Shown here in pieces: positions 8,324 to 16,698 of a stretch of DNA of 64,000 bases. The notes beneath the pieces are model-generated. The model saw only the letters and a program-made list of their open reading frames with translations. It was not told the DNA's origin and did no database searches. A program made the translations under genes and the position numbers. The stretch's first letter is position 1, and each line of letters begins with the position of its first letter. Origin of the DNA: Chloroflexaceae bacterium (GTDB lineage Bacteria; Chloroflexota; Chloroflexia; Chloroflexales; Chloroflexaceae); NCBI GenBank assembly GCA_028282325.1, contig JANQID010000052.1:1-64000 (forward strand). The letters are read 5' to 3'.

Positions 8324-9574
8324 TCAGATTTCCTCATCGAGCTTTTGGGTAAGTCGACGAGTCGCGTAGCGCAATTCTTTTTGGGTTTCAGCACTCAGAG
8401 TCGCACCTTTCTCTAACTCCTCGGCCTGCTTCTGGGTTTTTTCAGCCAGTTCCAGTTCACCCAGATCCAGTAAGCGGGTCGCCGCAGCGCGCAGCTTTTG
8501 CGTTGCACCGCTTACATTGCCGACTTCTGCTTCATCCAGCGCGCGTGTCTGGAGCTTGAATGCTGTCACTTTCTCGACCAGATTCATCACGCGCGGGTCA
8601 TACGCTGCCGTGTCGGACTTGGCCGTCATATCGAGCAGCACGTCTTGCTTCAACACTTGCTCGGCTTCTTGCCCGACAGGCGTATAGTGCAATTCGGCCT
8701 GGGCGATGCGAAACGTCCCCGCCGCTCGTGATGGCAGCATCAGATCCATTACGATGCTTCCGCCGTCGTCGAAAGTCAGGTCGCCCAATCGTACGGCAAC
8801 CTCATTCTCGCCGATGGGCTGGTAGCCAAGGTTCGCGATGGTTGGCGTGACGCGATAGACCGCACGCGGCGAAACATCTCGCACCAATCGCAACAGGATG
8901 CGCGCGTCTTTGACGGCAGTTCCTTGAATCTGTTGCACTGTGCGTTGAAAGAATGCATCGATAGCCATCGGTTCGGCGATATAATCGGAAACGCCGTCAC
9001 TGACCTGGGCTATGTCGTCCAGCAATTGGGCATTCCACTCGGCGCCCAGCCCCAGTGCGGTGATATGCACGCCCTCCTGGCCGAGATTTTGCGCGATAGC
9101 GCGACAAATGTCTTCATCGCCCCAGGTCTGACCATCGGTCAAGACCAGCATATGTGCAATGCGATCGGCGCTGAGATTCTTCTCTAATTCAGCCTGACCA
9201 GCCTGTAATCCTAACGACATTGCAGTACCGCCGGCCTCTTCAATCGTATCGATGCGCGCGAGCAAGGCGGCCTGATCATCGGCGGGCGTTGCCGGAACTA
9301 CCACCTGGACAGTATCATCAAAGATCACCAGTGAGACAATATCCTGCGGCGTGAGGGATTCGATAACGCGTCGGGTCGCCGCTTTCATACTTGCAAGCTT
9401 TTCACCCTTCATCGAACCCGATCGATCGAGTACGAGACAGAAATTCAGCGGCGTCGGCGTACTTGGCGGCGCAACAGGCTGCGCCTCAACCAGCAAATAG
9501 TTGACCTGCGGCGCGCCGCTGACCAAAATTGGCGCCCGTCCCCAGGTACAAGTGAGCGTGACAGTATCTGACAT
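8324..9574 (-). CDS. von Willebrand factor A (vWA) domain protein
   Basis: A 416-residue protein with a vWA domain near residues 40-210. The metal-ion-dependent adhesion site is visible as LDRSGSMKG (DxSxS), with the downstream threonine/aspartate positions in GGTAMS and LTDGQTWGD. A beta-rich region follows, then a C-terminal helical segment with heptad-like Leu/Ala and many Glu/Lys residues. vWA proteins in such clusters scaffold protein assemblies in a Mg-dependent way. There is no signal peptide, so it is probably cytoplasmic. A GAGGAA ribosome-binding site precedes the ATG. It lies between the FHA protein and the PP2C genes, consistent with one phosphorylation-controlled complex. Confidence 0.85.
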   Translation of the reverse strand: MSDTVTLTCTWGRAPILVSGAPQVNYLLVEAQPVAPPSTPTPLNFCLVLDRSGSMKGEKLASMKAATRRVIESLTPQDIVSLVIFDDTVQVVVPATPADDQAALLARIDTIEEAGGTAMSLGLQAGQAELEKNLSADRIAHMLVLTDGQTWGDEDICRAIAQNLGQEGVHITALGLGAEWNAQLLDDIAQVSDGVSDYIAEPMAIDAFFQRTVQQIQGTAVKDARILLRLVRDVSPRAVYRVTPTIANLGYQPIGENEVAVRLGDLTFDDGGSIVMDLMLPSRAAGTFRIAQAELHYTPVGQEAEQVLKQDVLLDMTAKSDTAAYDPRVMNLVEKVTAFKLQTRALDEAEVGNVSGATQKLRAAATRLLDLGELELAEKTQKQAEELEKGATLSAETQKELRYATRRLTQKLDEEI

Positions 9575-9677
9575 ACAGCATTCCTCTTCGTTTTGATTTC
9601 CGCGCGGCGCGCCGCGTGGTCGCTCGCCAATTCAGCGCTTGACTGTGTTTGCGTTGATGGCGAGCCGTCTGCGCTGA

Positions 9678-11456
9678 TCATAAAGCAGACAGGCGTACCA
9701 GGAGGGCGGTGATGTTATCTTCACCGCCGGCCTGATTTGCAGCCTGGATTAATTCCGTACACGTATGCTGCGGATCGGCGTGTTTCGCCAGGATCCGCGC
9801 GATCTCAGGATCGCGCGTCATTTCCCACAAGCCGTCGGAACACAGCAGAATCGCATCGCCATCTTGCAGGCGTTCGCTGAACAGATCAACTTCCAGGTCG
9901 GGTTTGTCGCCGAGCGAACGTAATACGGCGTTACGTTGCGGATGGCTATAAATATCCTCTTCGGTGATTTGTCCCAGATCGACCAGTCGCATCACCAGGG
10001 AATGATCTTTGGTGATGCGGCGCATTGTACCATCGCGATAGAGATATGCGCGGCTGTCGCCGACGTTAGCGATGGTCAGGCGGTCGCCTACGATAAGCGC
10101 CATCGTCAGCGTCGACCCCATGTCGTTGTTGCGGGCGAGGCTCTCGTTCAACACATATTCATTGGCTTGCAGCGCCGCTCGTTTGACGATGTCACGCGCT
10201 TGTTGTTCATCATAGCTTGAGTCGAGATCTAGCGTCGGTGCGAGATATTCGCTCAACAAGACCTCGGCTGCGCCGCGCACCGCCAGTCCGCTGGCGATTT
10301 CACCGGCTGCGTGGCCGCCCATGCCATCTGCCACTATATAGGCGCCCCATATGCGTTGCGTCGATGTGTTATCCATCGTCAGATTCAAAAACAACAGGCT
10401 ATCTTCGTTGTGGTCGCGCACAATACCGGTGTCGGTGACACCGCCGCATTGTTGATGCAGATAGAAGGGATGCATACGCTCGGCGATTAATGCATCCAGC
10501 CGCTCTGCCAAAGCAGCGGGTTTGGCAATCGCGCTGGTGCGGATGTCACGCAGGACGGTCGCTAAATCTTGCACCTCGAACGCTGCGATTGCGGCGTCAT
10601 CATCATTCAGGCGTCGGGTTGTACGCGGCGTCTCCGTCAGCGCCTCCAACAAATTTGCCAGCGCTTGTAGGTCGTCGGCCTCTGCGTCAGCGCATTCATC
10701 TTCCTCAAAACGATGCAAATGCGGAACATTGCGCAATCGCGGTTGGCCTGGCGCCATTAACTCGATATCTGCCGGCGCGAGTGCGCCGAGCGCCAGATTT
10801 TGTGTGTGAAGCGCTTGCAGCAGGAGAGCAAGCGCCTGACCAACTCGCAGCGCCGAAAGCTCGTCGAGCGGCGTTTCCGCGGAACCGCGTCCGCTATCGT
10901 GCAATACGATCAGCGTACGCTCATCGTCGGCCACCTGATCCCATAGGATCGGCAATAATGCTTGAGCCTCTTCATTTTCTACGACATCGATTAGAGCGAG
11001 TCCTGCCGGTTTATCATTGGCGCTGAACGCACCCTGATACACGCGTGGTTTCAAGGCGGCGCCGCAATCCATACAGAAGGCTTCGCCTGGTTCGTTTGCC
11101 GTTGAATCACACGCCCAACAGCGCTGCCAGGGTTCGTGATCACGGACTTGAATCGTGTCGGCTTCCTCGCCGATCACCTCATAGCGTCCGCCAATAAGCT
11201 GCGGCATTGCTGCCTCAGACTGATCCATAATCTCCTCCTGATCGTTAAACGGCAGCAGTGGGGCAGTCTGCCCAAAAGCGGCCGCCTGCGGCATTGAATG
11301 AGATATCTCATTGTCCATAAGCGCTTCAGCCAGCCAGCGGTCATCATCTTGAGTCGGGCGGAGCGGCGGCGTTGCAGATGGCAATGGACCCGCACAGTTC
11401 CAGCAAAAGCGTGCTCCAGGGCGGTTCGCACTTCCGCACGATGGACAGATAGACAT
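9678..11456 (-). CDS. Zinc-ribbon PP2C-type Ser/Thr phosphatase with kinase-like middle region
   Basis: A 592-residue protein. The N-terminal zinc ribbon is CPSCG...CWNCA; a second is CWACD...CMDCG near residue 115. The C-terminal PP2C domain starts near residue 337 with the Mg/Mn ligands DHNED, ADGMGG, GDSRAYL, SDGLWE and GGEDNIT, so phosphatase activity is expected. The middle (about 140-330) has a kinase C-lobe look: ALLLQALHTQNLALGALAPADIEL resembles the H-R-D-x-K-P-x-N-I region but lacks the catalytic Asp/Lys/Asn, so it may be a pseudokinase; this is inference. PP2C enzymes dephosphorylate targets of Hanks-type kinases. It lies 44 bp downstream of another PP2C gene. Confidence 0.85.
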   Translation of the reverse strand: MSICPSCGSANRPGARFCWNCAGPLPSATPPLRPTQDDDRWLAEALMDNEISHSMPQAAAFGQTAPLLPFNDQEEIMDQSEAAMPQLIGGRYEVIGEEADTIQVRDHEPWQRCWACDSTANEPGEAFCMDCGAALKPRVYQGAFSANDKPAGLALIDVVENEEAQALLPILWDQVADDERTLIVLHDSGRGSAETPLDELSALRVGQALALLLQALHTQNLALGALAPADIELMAPGQPRLRNVPHLHRFEEDECADAEADDLQALANLLEALTETPRTTRRLNDDDAAIAAFEVQDLATVLRDIRTSAIAKPAALAERLDALIAERMHPFYLHQQCGGVTDTGIVRDHNEDSLLFLNLTMDNTSTQRIWGAYIVADGMGGHAAGEIASGLAVRGAAEVLLSEYLAPTLDLDSSYDEQQARDIVKRAALQANEYVLNESLARNNDMGSTLTMALIVGDRLTIANVGDSRAYLYRDGTMRRITKDHSLVMRLVDLGQITEEDIYSHPQRNAVLRSLGDKPDLEVDLFSERLQDGDAILLCSDGLWEMTRDPEIARILAKHADPQHTCTELIQAANQAGGEDNITALLVRLSAL

Positions 11457-11500
11457 AACGCGTTCTCACTGCTGCAATGCAATAATCGTCCGTCGGCATT

Positions 11501-12811
11501 TCACGAACGTGTCGTTGGCTCTGCACGGCGACGTGCATTCAGCGTCGCTCTCGCGACAATAACACTAATATTGTCGCGCCCGCCGCGCTGGTTGGCAAGA
11601 TCAACCAGTTGATCGCATATGTTTTGGGAACTGGCTCCGGACAATGCGATATCGAGCAGTTCCTGGTCATTGACGTGAACAGTCAATCCATCTGAGCAGA
11701 GCACAAGGATATCGCCGGCGTTCAATGCTTGACTGCTGGCGTCCGCTTCGATGGTCGCATCGGCGCCCAGCGCACGATAGAGCATGTTCCGATTTGGATG
11801 GGTGCGCGCTTCCTCGTTGGACAACTGACCGATATCGACTAATCGTGCGACCAGGGTATGATCCGCCGTTAATTGCAGCAGACGCGAACCGTCCGTTGTC
11901 ACGCCATATGCATTGAGTACGTACGCGCGACTATCGCCGATGTGGGCTAGATGAATGCGATTATTGGCGATCAACGCTATAGTGAGCGTCGTTCCCATCC
12001 CGCGCTGGTTGCGATTGGCCTGCGCCGCGGCATACACGCGCTGGTTGGCCGCTATAGCCGCCTGGCGCAAGAGCGTTTGCCATGCTTGATCATCGTTCGG
12101 GTTCGTGTTGCGCAGCGCATCGACCAGCGCTTGCTTCACCGCCTCGCTTGCCAGGCGGCTGGCCTCTTCGCCGGCCTGTGCGCCGCCCATACCATCGGCG
12201 ACAATCAAGAGCGTTGATTGCATTCCATCGGATGTCGTGATGCGCCCGGCATAGCAGGAATCTTCGTTATTCTGGCGTACCTTCCCGACGTCCGTTCGCA
12301 TCGCGATGTTCAGAAGCAAGAGCGGCGCATTCTGAGCGCTTTCTTGGAGCGCGCCGCGCTGGATATTGGCAAAGAGCGACCCGCAGGCGACGCAATAGCG
12401 CGCCGATGCTCGATTACCTCGCCCGCAAATCGGGCAGGTCAGCTCGTAGACGCGTACAGCTGGCAGGCGGGATGTGATGCGCACCGTCTCTCGACCTTGC
12501 GCCAGTTGCTGCGACAGGCTTTCGAGAATATTCGACAGATCTTTGATGGCCGCCGCTGCACGCTCACGATTCACCGTATCGGCATGGTGCAACCGTTGTT
12601 GCCACCAGTAGATGCCCGACTCCACCATCGCCAGCAGTTCACGCAGGCTGAGTACATCCGAGGAAACATTCAGCCGTTTAGCGCCGGGCAAGAGAACTGC
12701 TTCGGGTTCGACATCGCCGGAGATGGCATTACCGCACGCTGAACAGAACCGTGCGGTGGATGAGTTCGGGGCGCCGCAGAAAAAACACCTTCGGCCAGTG
12801 GGCTGAGTCAC
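11501..12811 (-). CDS. Zinc-ribbon PP2C-type Ser/Thr phosphatase
   Basis: A 436-residue protein with two double-CxxC zinc ribbons (CFFCG...CSACG at the N-terminus and CPICG...CVACG near residue 125), separated by a helical segment. A PP2C domain from about residue 165 has its metal ligands intact: NNEDS, ADGMGG, GDSRAYV, SDGLT and GGRDNIS. It is the first gene of the minus-strand run 12811-6661 and faces the FHA-ABC exporter across a 219-bp divergent intergenic region. Two PP2C enzymes side by side suggest distinct targets or regulation by the ribbon domains. No intact Ser/Thr kinase is in the window. Confidence 0.88.
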   Translation of the reverse strand: MTQPTGRRCFFCGAPNSSTARFCSACGNAISGDVEPEAVLLPGAKRLNVSSDVLSLRELLAMVESGIYWWQQRLHHADTVNRERAAAAIKDLSNILESLSQQLAQGRETVRITSRLPAVRVYELTCPICGRGNRASARYCVACGSLFANIQRGALQESAQNAPLLLLNIAMRTDVGKVRQNNEDSCYAGRITTSDGMQSTLLIVADGMGGAQAGEEASRLASEAVKQALVDALRNTNPNDDQAWQTLLRQAAIAANQRVYAAAQANRNQRGMGTTLTIALIANNRIHLAHIGDSRAYVLNAYGVTTDGSRLLQLTADHTLVARLVDIGQLSNEEARTHPNRNMLYRALGADATIEADASSQALNAGDILVLCSDGLTVHVNDQELLDIALSGASSQNICDQLVDLANQRGGRDNISVIVARATLNARRRAEPTTRS

Positions 12812-13030
12812 CTTGTTCCCTCAACGATGATGAAAGAGCAATCAGCAATACTGATCAGGCGTTGCTCATCGTGCGTCGATTGGATATACGACGTTCATCC
12901 GATACCGATGGATGCGGAATGTACTCAGGGAGTATGTATACCGGTTGCAATCTCCTACGACCTGTGCTATCAATGGAAGTGGTGAATCGCGTGCAGTATC
13001 AGGCAAATTATAGCACACGGAGAGAAGCCT
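12812..13030. promoter_or_regulatory. Divergent promoter region with 8-bp inverted repeat
   Basis: This gap separates the PP2C gene (minus) from the ABC exporter (plus), so it must hold both promoters. TGTGCTAT (12963-12970) and ATAGCACA (13010-13017) form an exact 8-bp inverted repeat 39 nt apart, and AAATTATAG near 13006 resembles a -10 box. Operator function is a guess. Confidence 0.35.
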
Positions 13031-15697
13031 GTGGTCTCACCTATTAATTGTATTCACTGTCAGGCGTCTCTTAGTCGCGCCGATGCTCGTTTCTGCCCGG
13101 TCTGCGGCAAACCTCAGACATCTGCTGCTTCGCAACCTGATCCAGATGCGTCATCATCCGGGGGTGATGCGCCATCGCCGCCATCTCCTTCACCCACTGC
13201 TACAATTGGCGTGGGCGCCTTCTTGCTCATTCAGGAAGGCGGGCGCTCAGAGAGCGTTTCATTAGGGCAGCAGCCGTTGACGCTTGGACGTTCTGCCGAA
13301 AATGATATTGTCATCCCATCGCGTTTTGTTTCCGGACGTCATGCGCGTATCGAGCCCGATGGGGCGGCGCATCGAATCGTCGATGTGGGTAGTACGAACG
13401 GTTTGCTCTACGAAGGCCAGCGCGTCCAGCAGCATCGTCTGGCCGATGGCGACGTGTTACGCATCGGCGATGCCGCCACGGGCAATTTCGTCACGCTGAC
13501 GTATCGCAACGCGTTAGCTATGCGTACACCCCAAAGCGCCCTGATTGCGCGCAGCTATGAGCTGGATCCGGACGATCCGCAAATTACCATTGGTCGCGTA
13601 GGCTGTGAAGTTACCCTCTCCAACCCCCAGGTTTCGCGCTTTCACGCTCAGATTGACCGCCTGCCGGATAATCGGCGTATGTTGCGTGATGCCGGCAGCA
13701 CTAACGGCACCTTTGTCAATGGCCAGCGGATTACTCAGCATATCCTCACGCCCGGCGACATCATTCAGATCGGGCCGTTCAAGCTGGTATACAACATTAC
13801 CAGCCTTGATCAATATGATCAGCGCGGCGCACTGCGGATCGACGCCCGAAATCTGACCCGCGTCGTATCGCGTGGCAAAGAAAAACGCACCATTCTTGCC
13901 GATGTGTCGTTGAGCATCGCTCCGCGCGAGTTTGTGGCAGTGGTCGGCGGCAGCGGCTCCGGCAAGAGCACGTTGATCAAAGCGCTGTGCGGCTACGCGC
14001 CGGCGTCCAACGGAACCGTGCTTGTCAACGGCGACGATTTCTATCGCAATTTCGACGCTTATCGCACTGTGTTGGGCTATGTACCGCAAGAAGACATTAT
14101 CCATCGCACGCTGCCGGTTGAACGTGCGTTAACCTACGCCGCTCAACTGCGCTTGCCCTCCGACACCGCCGCCGCTGAAATCGACCAGCGTATCGATCGC
14201 GTGCTCGAAGATGTGGAAATGGATCCGCATCGTAATGCATTGGTGGAAAACCTGTCGGGCGGACAACGCAAGCGCGTGAGCATTGGCGCGGAGCTGCTCG
14301 CGGATCCTAGCCTGTTTTTCCTTGACGAACCGACCAGCGGGTTAGATCCCGGCCTGGAGAAGAAGATGATGTACACGCTCCGTCGCCTGGCCGACAGCGG
14401 GCGCACGGTCGTGCTCATCACCCATGCCACTGCCAATATCACGCAATGTGATCATGTCATTTTTATGTCCAACGGCCGTGTGGTCTATTTTGGTCCGCCG
14501 AGCGACGCGCTTGACTTTTTTGGAATCTCTAGCGGCGACTTTGCCGACATCTATACGAAGCTCGAAGGAAGCGCCGAACCGCACGAACCAATCGTTCAGC
14601 GCGATCTTAAGGACGAGTATGCGCATTGGAAAGCTACGCAAACCGGATCGAACCCGTCAACGGGCGCTGATGGTTCGGCGCCTTTGCTGTCCGAATTATG
14701 GGAAGCCAGATACCGCCGCTCGCCCTATTATCAGCATTATGTGACCGACCGATTGGCGCAACTCCCGCAAGGGCCGGTCGTTACTTCGCATATGACCGAC
14801 ACACGGGTAAAAGCCCCGCGCATCTCGCCGTTCCGCCAGTTTGGCATTCTGGTTCGGCGCACCTTCGATCTGACTTTGCAAGATCGTCGGAACTCGCTCA
14901 TTTTGTTGCTTCAAGCGCCGATCATCGCATTGCTGCTCTTGCTGGTGGCTCGCGGTGATGCGCTAACCGGAACTCTTGCCGAAGATGTGATCCCGCGCGG
15001 CGAGGCCAAGAAGATCCTCTTTATGCTGGCGACGGTCAGCGTCTGGTTTGGAATCATCAATGCCGTGCGCGAGATCACCAAAGAACGTCCGATCTACCGC
15101 CGCGAACGGTTGGTCAATCTGCGCATCGGCCCATACATTTTTTCAAAAGTCGTCGTTCTCAGTGTACTGGTGCTCATCCAGAGCGTTATCCTGCTGCTTA
15201 TGCTCAGTGTAAAATTGCGCTACCCCGACGACACCGGTCTACTGATGCCGTCATCGCTTGAAATCTTCGTCACCGTGCTCTTGACATCGCTTGCCGGTAT
15301 GGCGCTGGGGTTGGGCATCAGCGCCTCATCGTCAAATGCCGATCGGGCAATGAGCATTGTCCCTCTGGCGCTCATTCCGCAAATTCTCTTCGCCGGCCTC
15401 ATCTTCACGATCGAAGGTCTGGCGACGCCGCTTTCCTGGCTGACGATCAGTCGCTGGTCGATGGACGCGCTGGGCAGTAGCGTCGATCTCAACAACCTCT
15501 GCGATTTGCCTAACATGGCGAATACAATCAACTCGGGATGCAGCCCCGGATTCCTCCCCGCAGATACAGCGTTTGCCAATGCGTTTGACCACAGCATTGA
15601 GCACGTATTGACCCGCTGGGCTATCCTGTTTGTCTATACTATCGCCTGTCTAGGCATAACTGCCTGGATCCTCAAACGTCGCGATCGCCAGATTTGA
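13031..15697 (+). CDS. ABCG-type ABC exporter with zinc ribbon and two FHA domains
   Basis: An 888-residue fusion. In order: a zinc ribbon (CIHCQ...CPVCG, residues 6-27), FHA domain 1 (LTLGRSAEND, SGRHAR, GSTNG), FHA domain 2 (ITIGRVGCE, SRFHAQ, GSTNGT), an ABC ATPase (Walker A GGSGSGKST near 305, signature LSGGQRKRVS near 407, Walker B LFFLDEPTSG near 433), then an ABC2-type permease from about residue 610 with six hydrophobic helices. It therefore combines nucleotide-binding and membrane halves like ABCG half-transporters. FHA domains likely gate it through phosphothreonine binding. GTG 13031 is the start, with GGAGAG just upstream. The cargo is unknown; its position opposite two PP2C phosphatases supports phospho-control. 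Confidence 0.88.
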   Translation: MVSPINCIHCQASLSRADARFCPVCGKPQTSAASQPDPDASSSGGDAPSPPSPSPTATIGVGAFLLIQEGGRSESVSLGQQPLTLGRSAENDIVIPSRFVSGRHARIEPDGAAHRIVDVGSTNGLLYEGQRVQQHRLADGDVLRIGDAATGNFVTLTYRNALAMRTPQSALIARSYELDPDDPQITIGRVGCEVTLSNPQVSRFHAQIDRLPDNRRMLRDAGSTNGTFVNGQRITQHILTPGDIIQIGPFKLVYNITSLDQYDQRGALRIDARNLTRVVSRGKEKRTILADVSLSIAPREFVAVVGGSGSGKSTLIKALCGYAPASNGTVLVNGDDFYRNFDAYRTVLGYVPQEDIIHRTLPVERALTYAAQLRLPSDTAAAEIDQRIDRVLEDVEMDPHRNALVENLSGGQRKRVSIGAELLADPSLFFLDEPTSGLDPGLEKKMMYTLRRLADSGRTVVLITHATANITQCDHVIFMSNGRVVYFGPPSDALDFFGISSGDFADIYTKLEGSAEPHEPIVQRDLKDEYAHWKATQTGSNPSTGADGSAPLLSELWEARYRRSPYYQHYVTDRLAQLPQGPVVTSHMTDTRVKAPRISPFRQFGILVRRTFDLTLQDRRNSLILLLQAPIIALLLLLVARGDALTGTLAEDVIPRGEAKKILFMLATVSVWFGIINAVREITKERPIYRRERLVNLRIGPYIFSKVVVLSVLVLIQSVILLLMLSVKLRYPDDTGLLMPSSLEIFVTVLLTSLAGMALGLGISASSSNADRAMSIVPLALIPQILFAGLIFTIEGLATPLSWLTISRWSMDALGSSVDLNNLCDLPNMANTINSGCSPGFLPADTAFANAFDHSIEHVLTRWAILFVYTIACLGITAWILKRRDRQI

Positions 15698-15795
15698 CAT
15701 GTAAAGCAAAATTATAATCAGATCAACAACCCCTTTTACCCTATTTCAAACCTTCTCAATGCACTAATTCAATATCTTTAAATCTGTGCAACATC

Positions 15796-15825
15796 TTGAC
15801 ATCGCTGATCTTTGTGAAGTATAAT
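15796..15825 (+). promoter_or_regulatory. Consensus-like sigma-70 promoter for the XRE-cupin gene
   Basis: TTGACA (15796-15801), an 18-bp spacer, and TATAAT (15820-15825) match the sigma-70 consensus in all twelve positions. It would give a leader of about 45-50 nt before ATG 15880, and it rules out the upstream in-frame TTG at 15796, which lies inside the -35 box. Confidence 0.8.
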
Positions 15826-15879
15826 AAAAAATGTTCTCTCGATATCTCATTCTGTAATATGGTATGGATAGATATACAT

Positions 15880-16428
15880 ATGTCTTTAGGTCAGAAAATA
15901 GGTCGTCTTCGTCAAGAACGCGGACTCACCCTGCAAGAAGTCTCTGATGGCTCTGGATTAACCCCATCGTTCCTGAGCCGTCTCGAACGCGACAAAGTGA
16001 ATATTTCTGTTGCCAACTTGCGCAAACTGGCGCTTTTTTTTAGCGTCCAGATGACATATTTCTTCGAAGGTGAAGACAATCAACAAGTTGGGCAAGTTAT
16101 GCGCCCGATTGAACGTGTGAAGCTGAGCCTCGACGATGCACCGGTTCAGGTTTATTCGCTCCTTCCTGCCAACAGCGAGTTAGAAGCGCGTCTGATTGAA
16201 GCGGATCCAGGCAACGGTCAACAGGGATTTTCCGGCGGCGGAAGCCAGATGATTTTCTTGCTGAACGGGGAGATCGAATATCATCTGGGTGATGAAGAGT
16301 ATCTGCTCGAAAAGGGTGATACGCTCTTCTACCGAGCGGACGTTGCTCATAGCTGGACCAATGTGGGGGACGGTACCGTAACCTTGTTAACAGTCAGCAC
16401 CCTCAATAATGCGCGTCCTGAGCGCTAA
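15880..16428 (+). CDS. XRE-family regulator with C-terminal cupin domain
   Basis: A 182-residue DNA-binding protein. The helix-turn-helix is at about residues 5-60 (IGRLRQERGLTLQEVSD...LTPSFLSRLERDKVNIS), a classical XRE/Cro fold. A cupin barrel follows at about 105-175 (GGGSQMIFLLNGEIEYHLG...LEKGDTLFYRADVAHSW), with the usual histidine and glutamate positions for a small-molecule or metal site. Proteins of this build usually control metabolite uptake or biosynthesis genes and bind an effector in the cupin. The start is fixed by the consensus promoter upstream. The permease gene at 16699 follows after 270 bp with its own promoter, so co-transcription is not required. Confidence 0.88.
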   Translation: MSLGQKIGRLRQERGLTLQEVSDGSGLTPSFLSRLERDKVNISVANLRKLALFFSVQMTYFFEGEDNQQVGQVMRPIERVKLSLDDAPVQVYSLLPANSELEARLIEADPGNGQQGFSGGGSQMIFLLNGEIEYHLGDEEYLLEKGDTLFYRADVAHSWTNVGDGTVTLLTVSTLNNARPER

Positions 16429-16599
16429 TGCAGGCATGGGGCGTTCGGGTTTGTCGGCGAATGTAGCCGCAATGCGATAAGTTTCCAATGTATTGCGGCC
16501 TTATAATCGTACCCCCTGAATCTGGTTCCAAAATCCACTGGATATGGCGCAATACGGCACTGCAACGTAGCGCAAAACGTGCGTTAACTGCGTTATAGC

Positions 16600-16629
16600 T
16601 TGCTATTCTTCAGTCTTCTCGACTATAAT
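16600..16629 (+). promoter_or_regulatory. Promoter for the AI-2E-type permease
   Basis: TTGCTA (16600-16605), an 18-bp spacer and a perfect TATAAT (16624-16629), 70 bp before the permease ATG. Confidence 0.6.
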
Positions 16630-16658
16630 GACCGCAGATGCAATACCATCGAAGATAT

Positions 16659-16672
16659 CGATATATATATCG
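16659..16672. promoter_or_regulatory. 14-bp perfect palindrome, possible operator
   Basis: CGATATATATATCG is its own reverse complement and lies about 25 bp past the predicted transcription start and 27 bp before the permease ATG. This is a position where a repressor such as the XRE protein next door could act. The role is inferred. Confidence 0.35.
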
Positions 16673-16698
16673 GTGCAGCAAAGCCGTAAGATAGCGCT

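Noticed and set aside
15796-15879. In-frame TTG start extending the XRE-cupin protein
   Set aside because: This TTG is part of the TTGACA -35 box, so transcription would start downstream of it.
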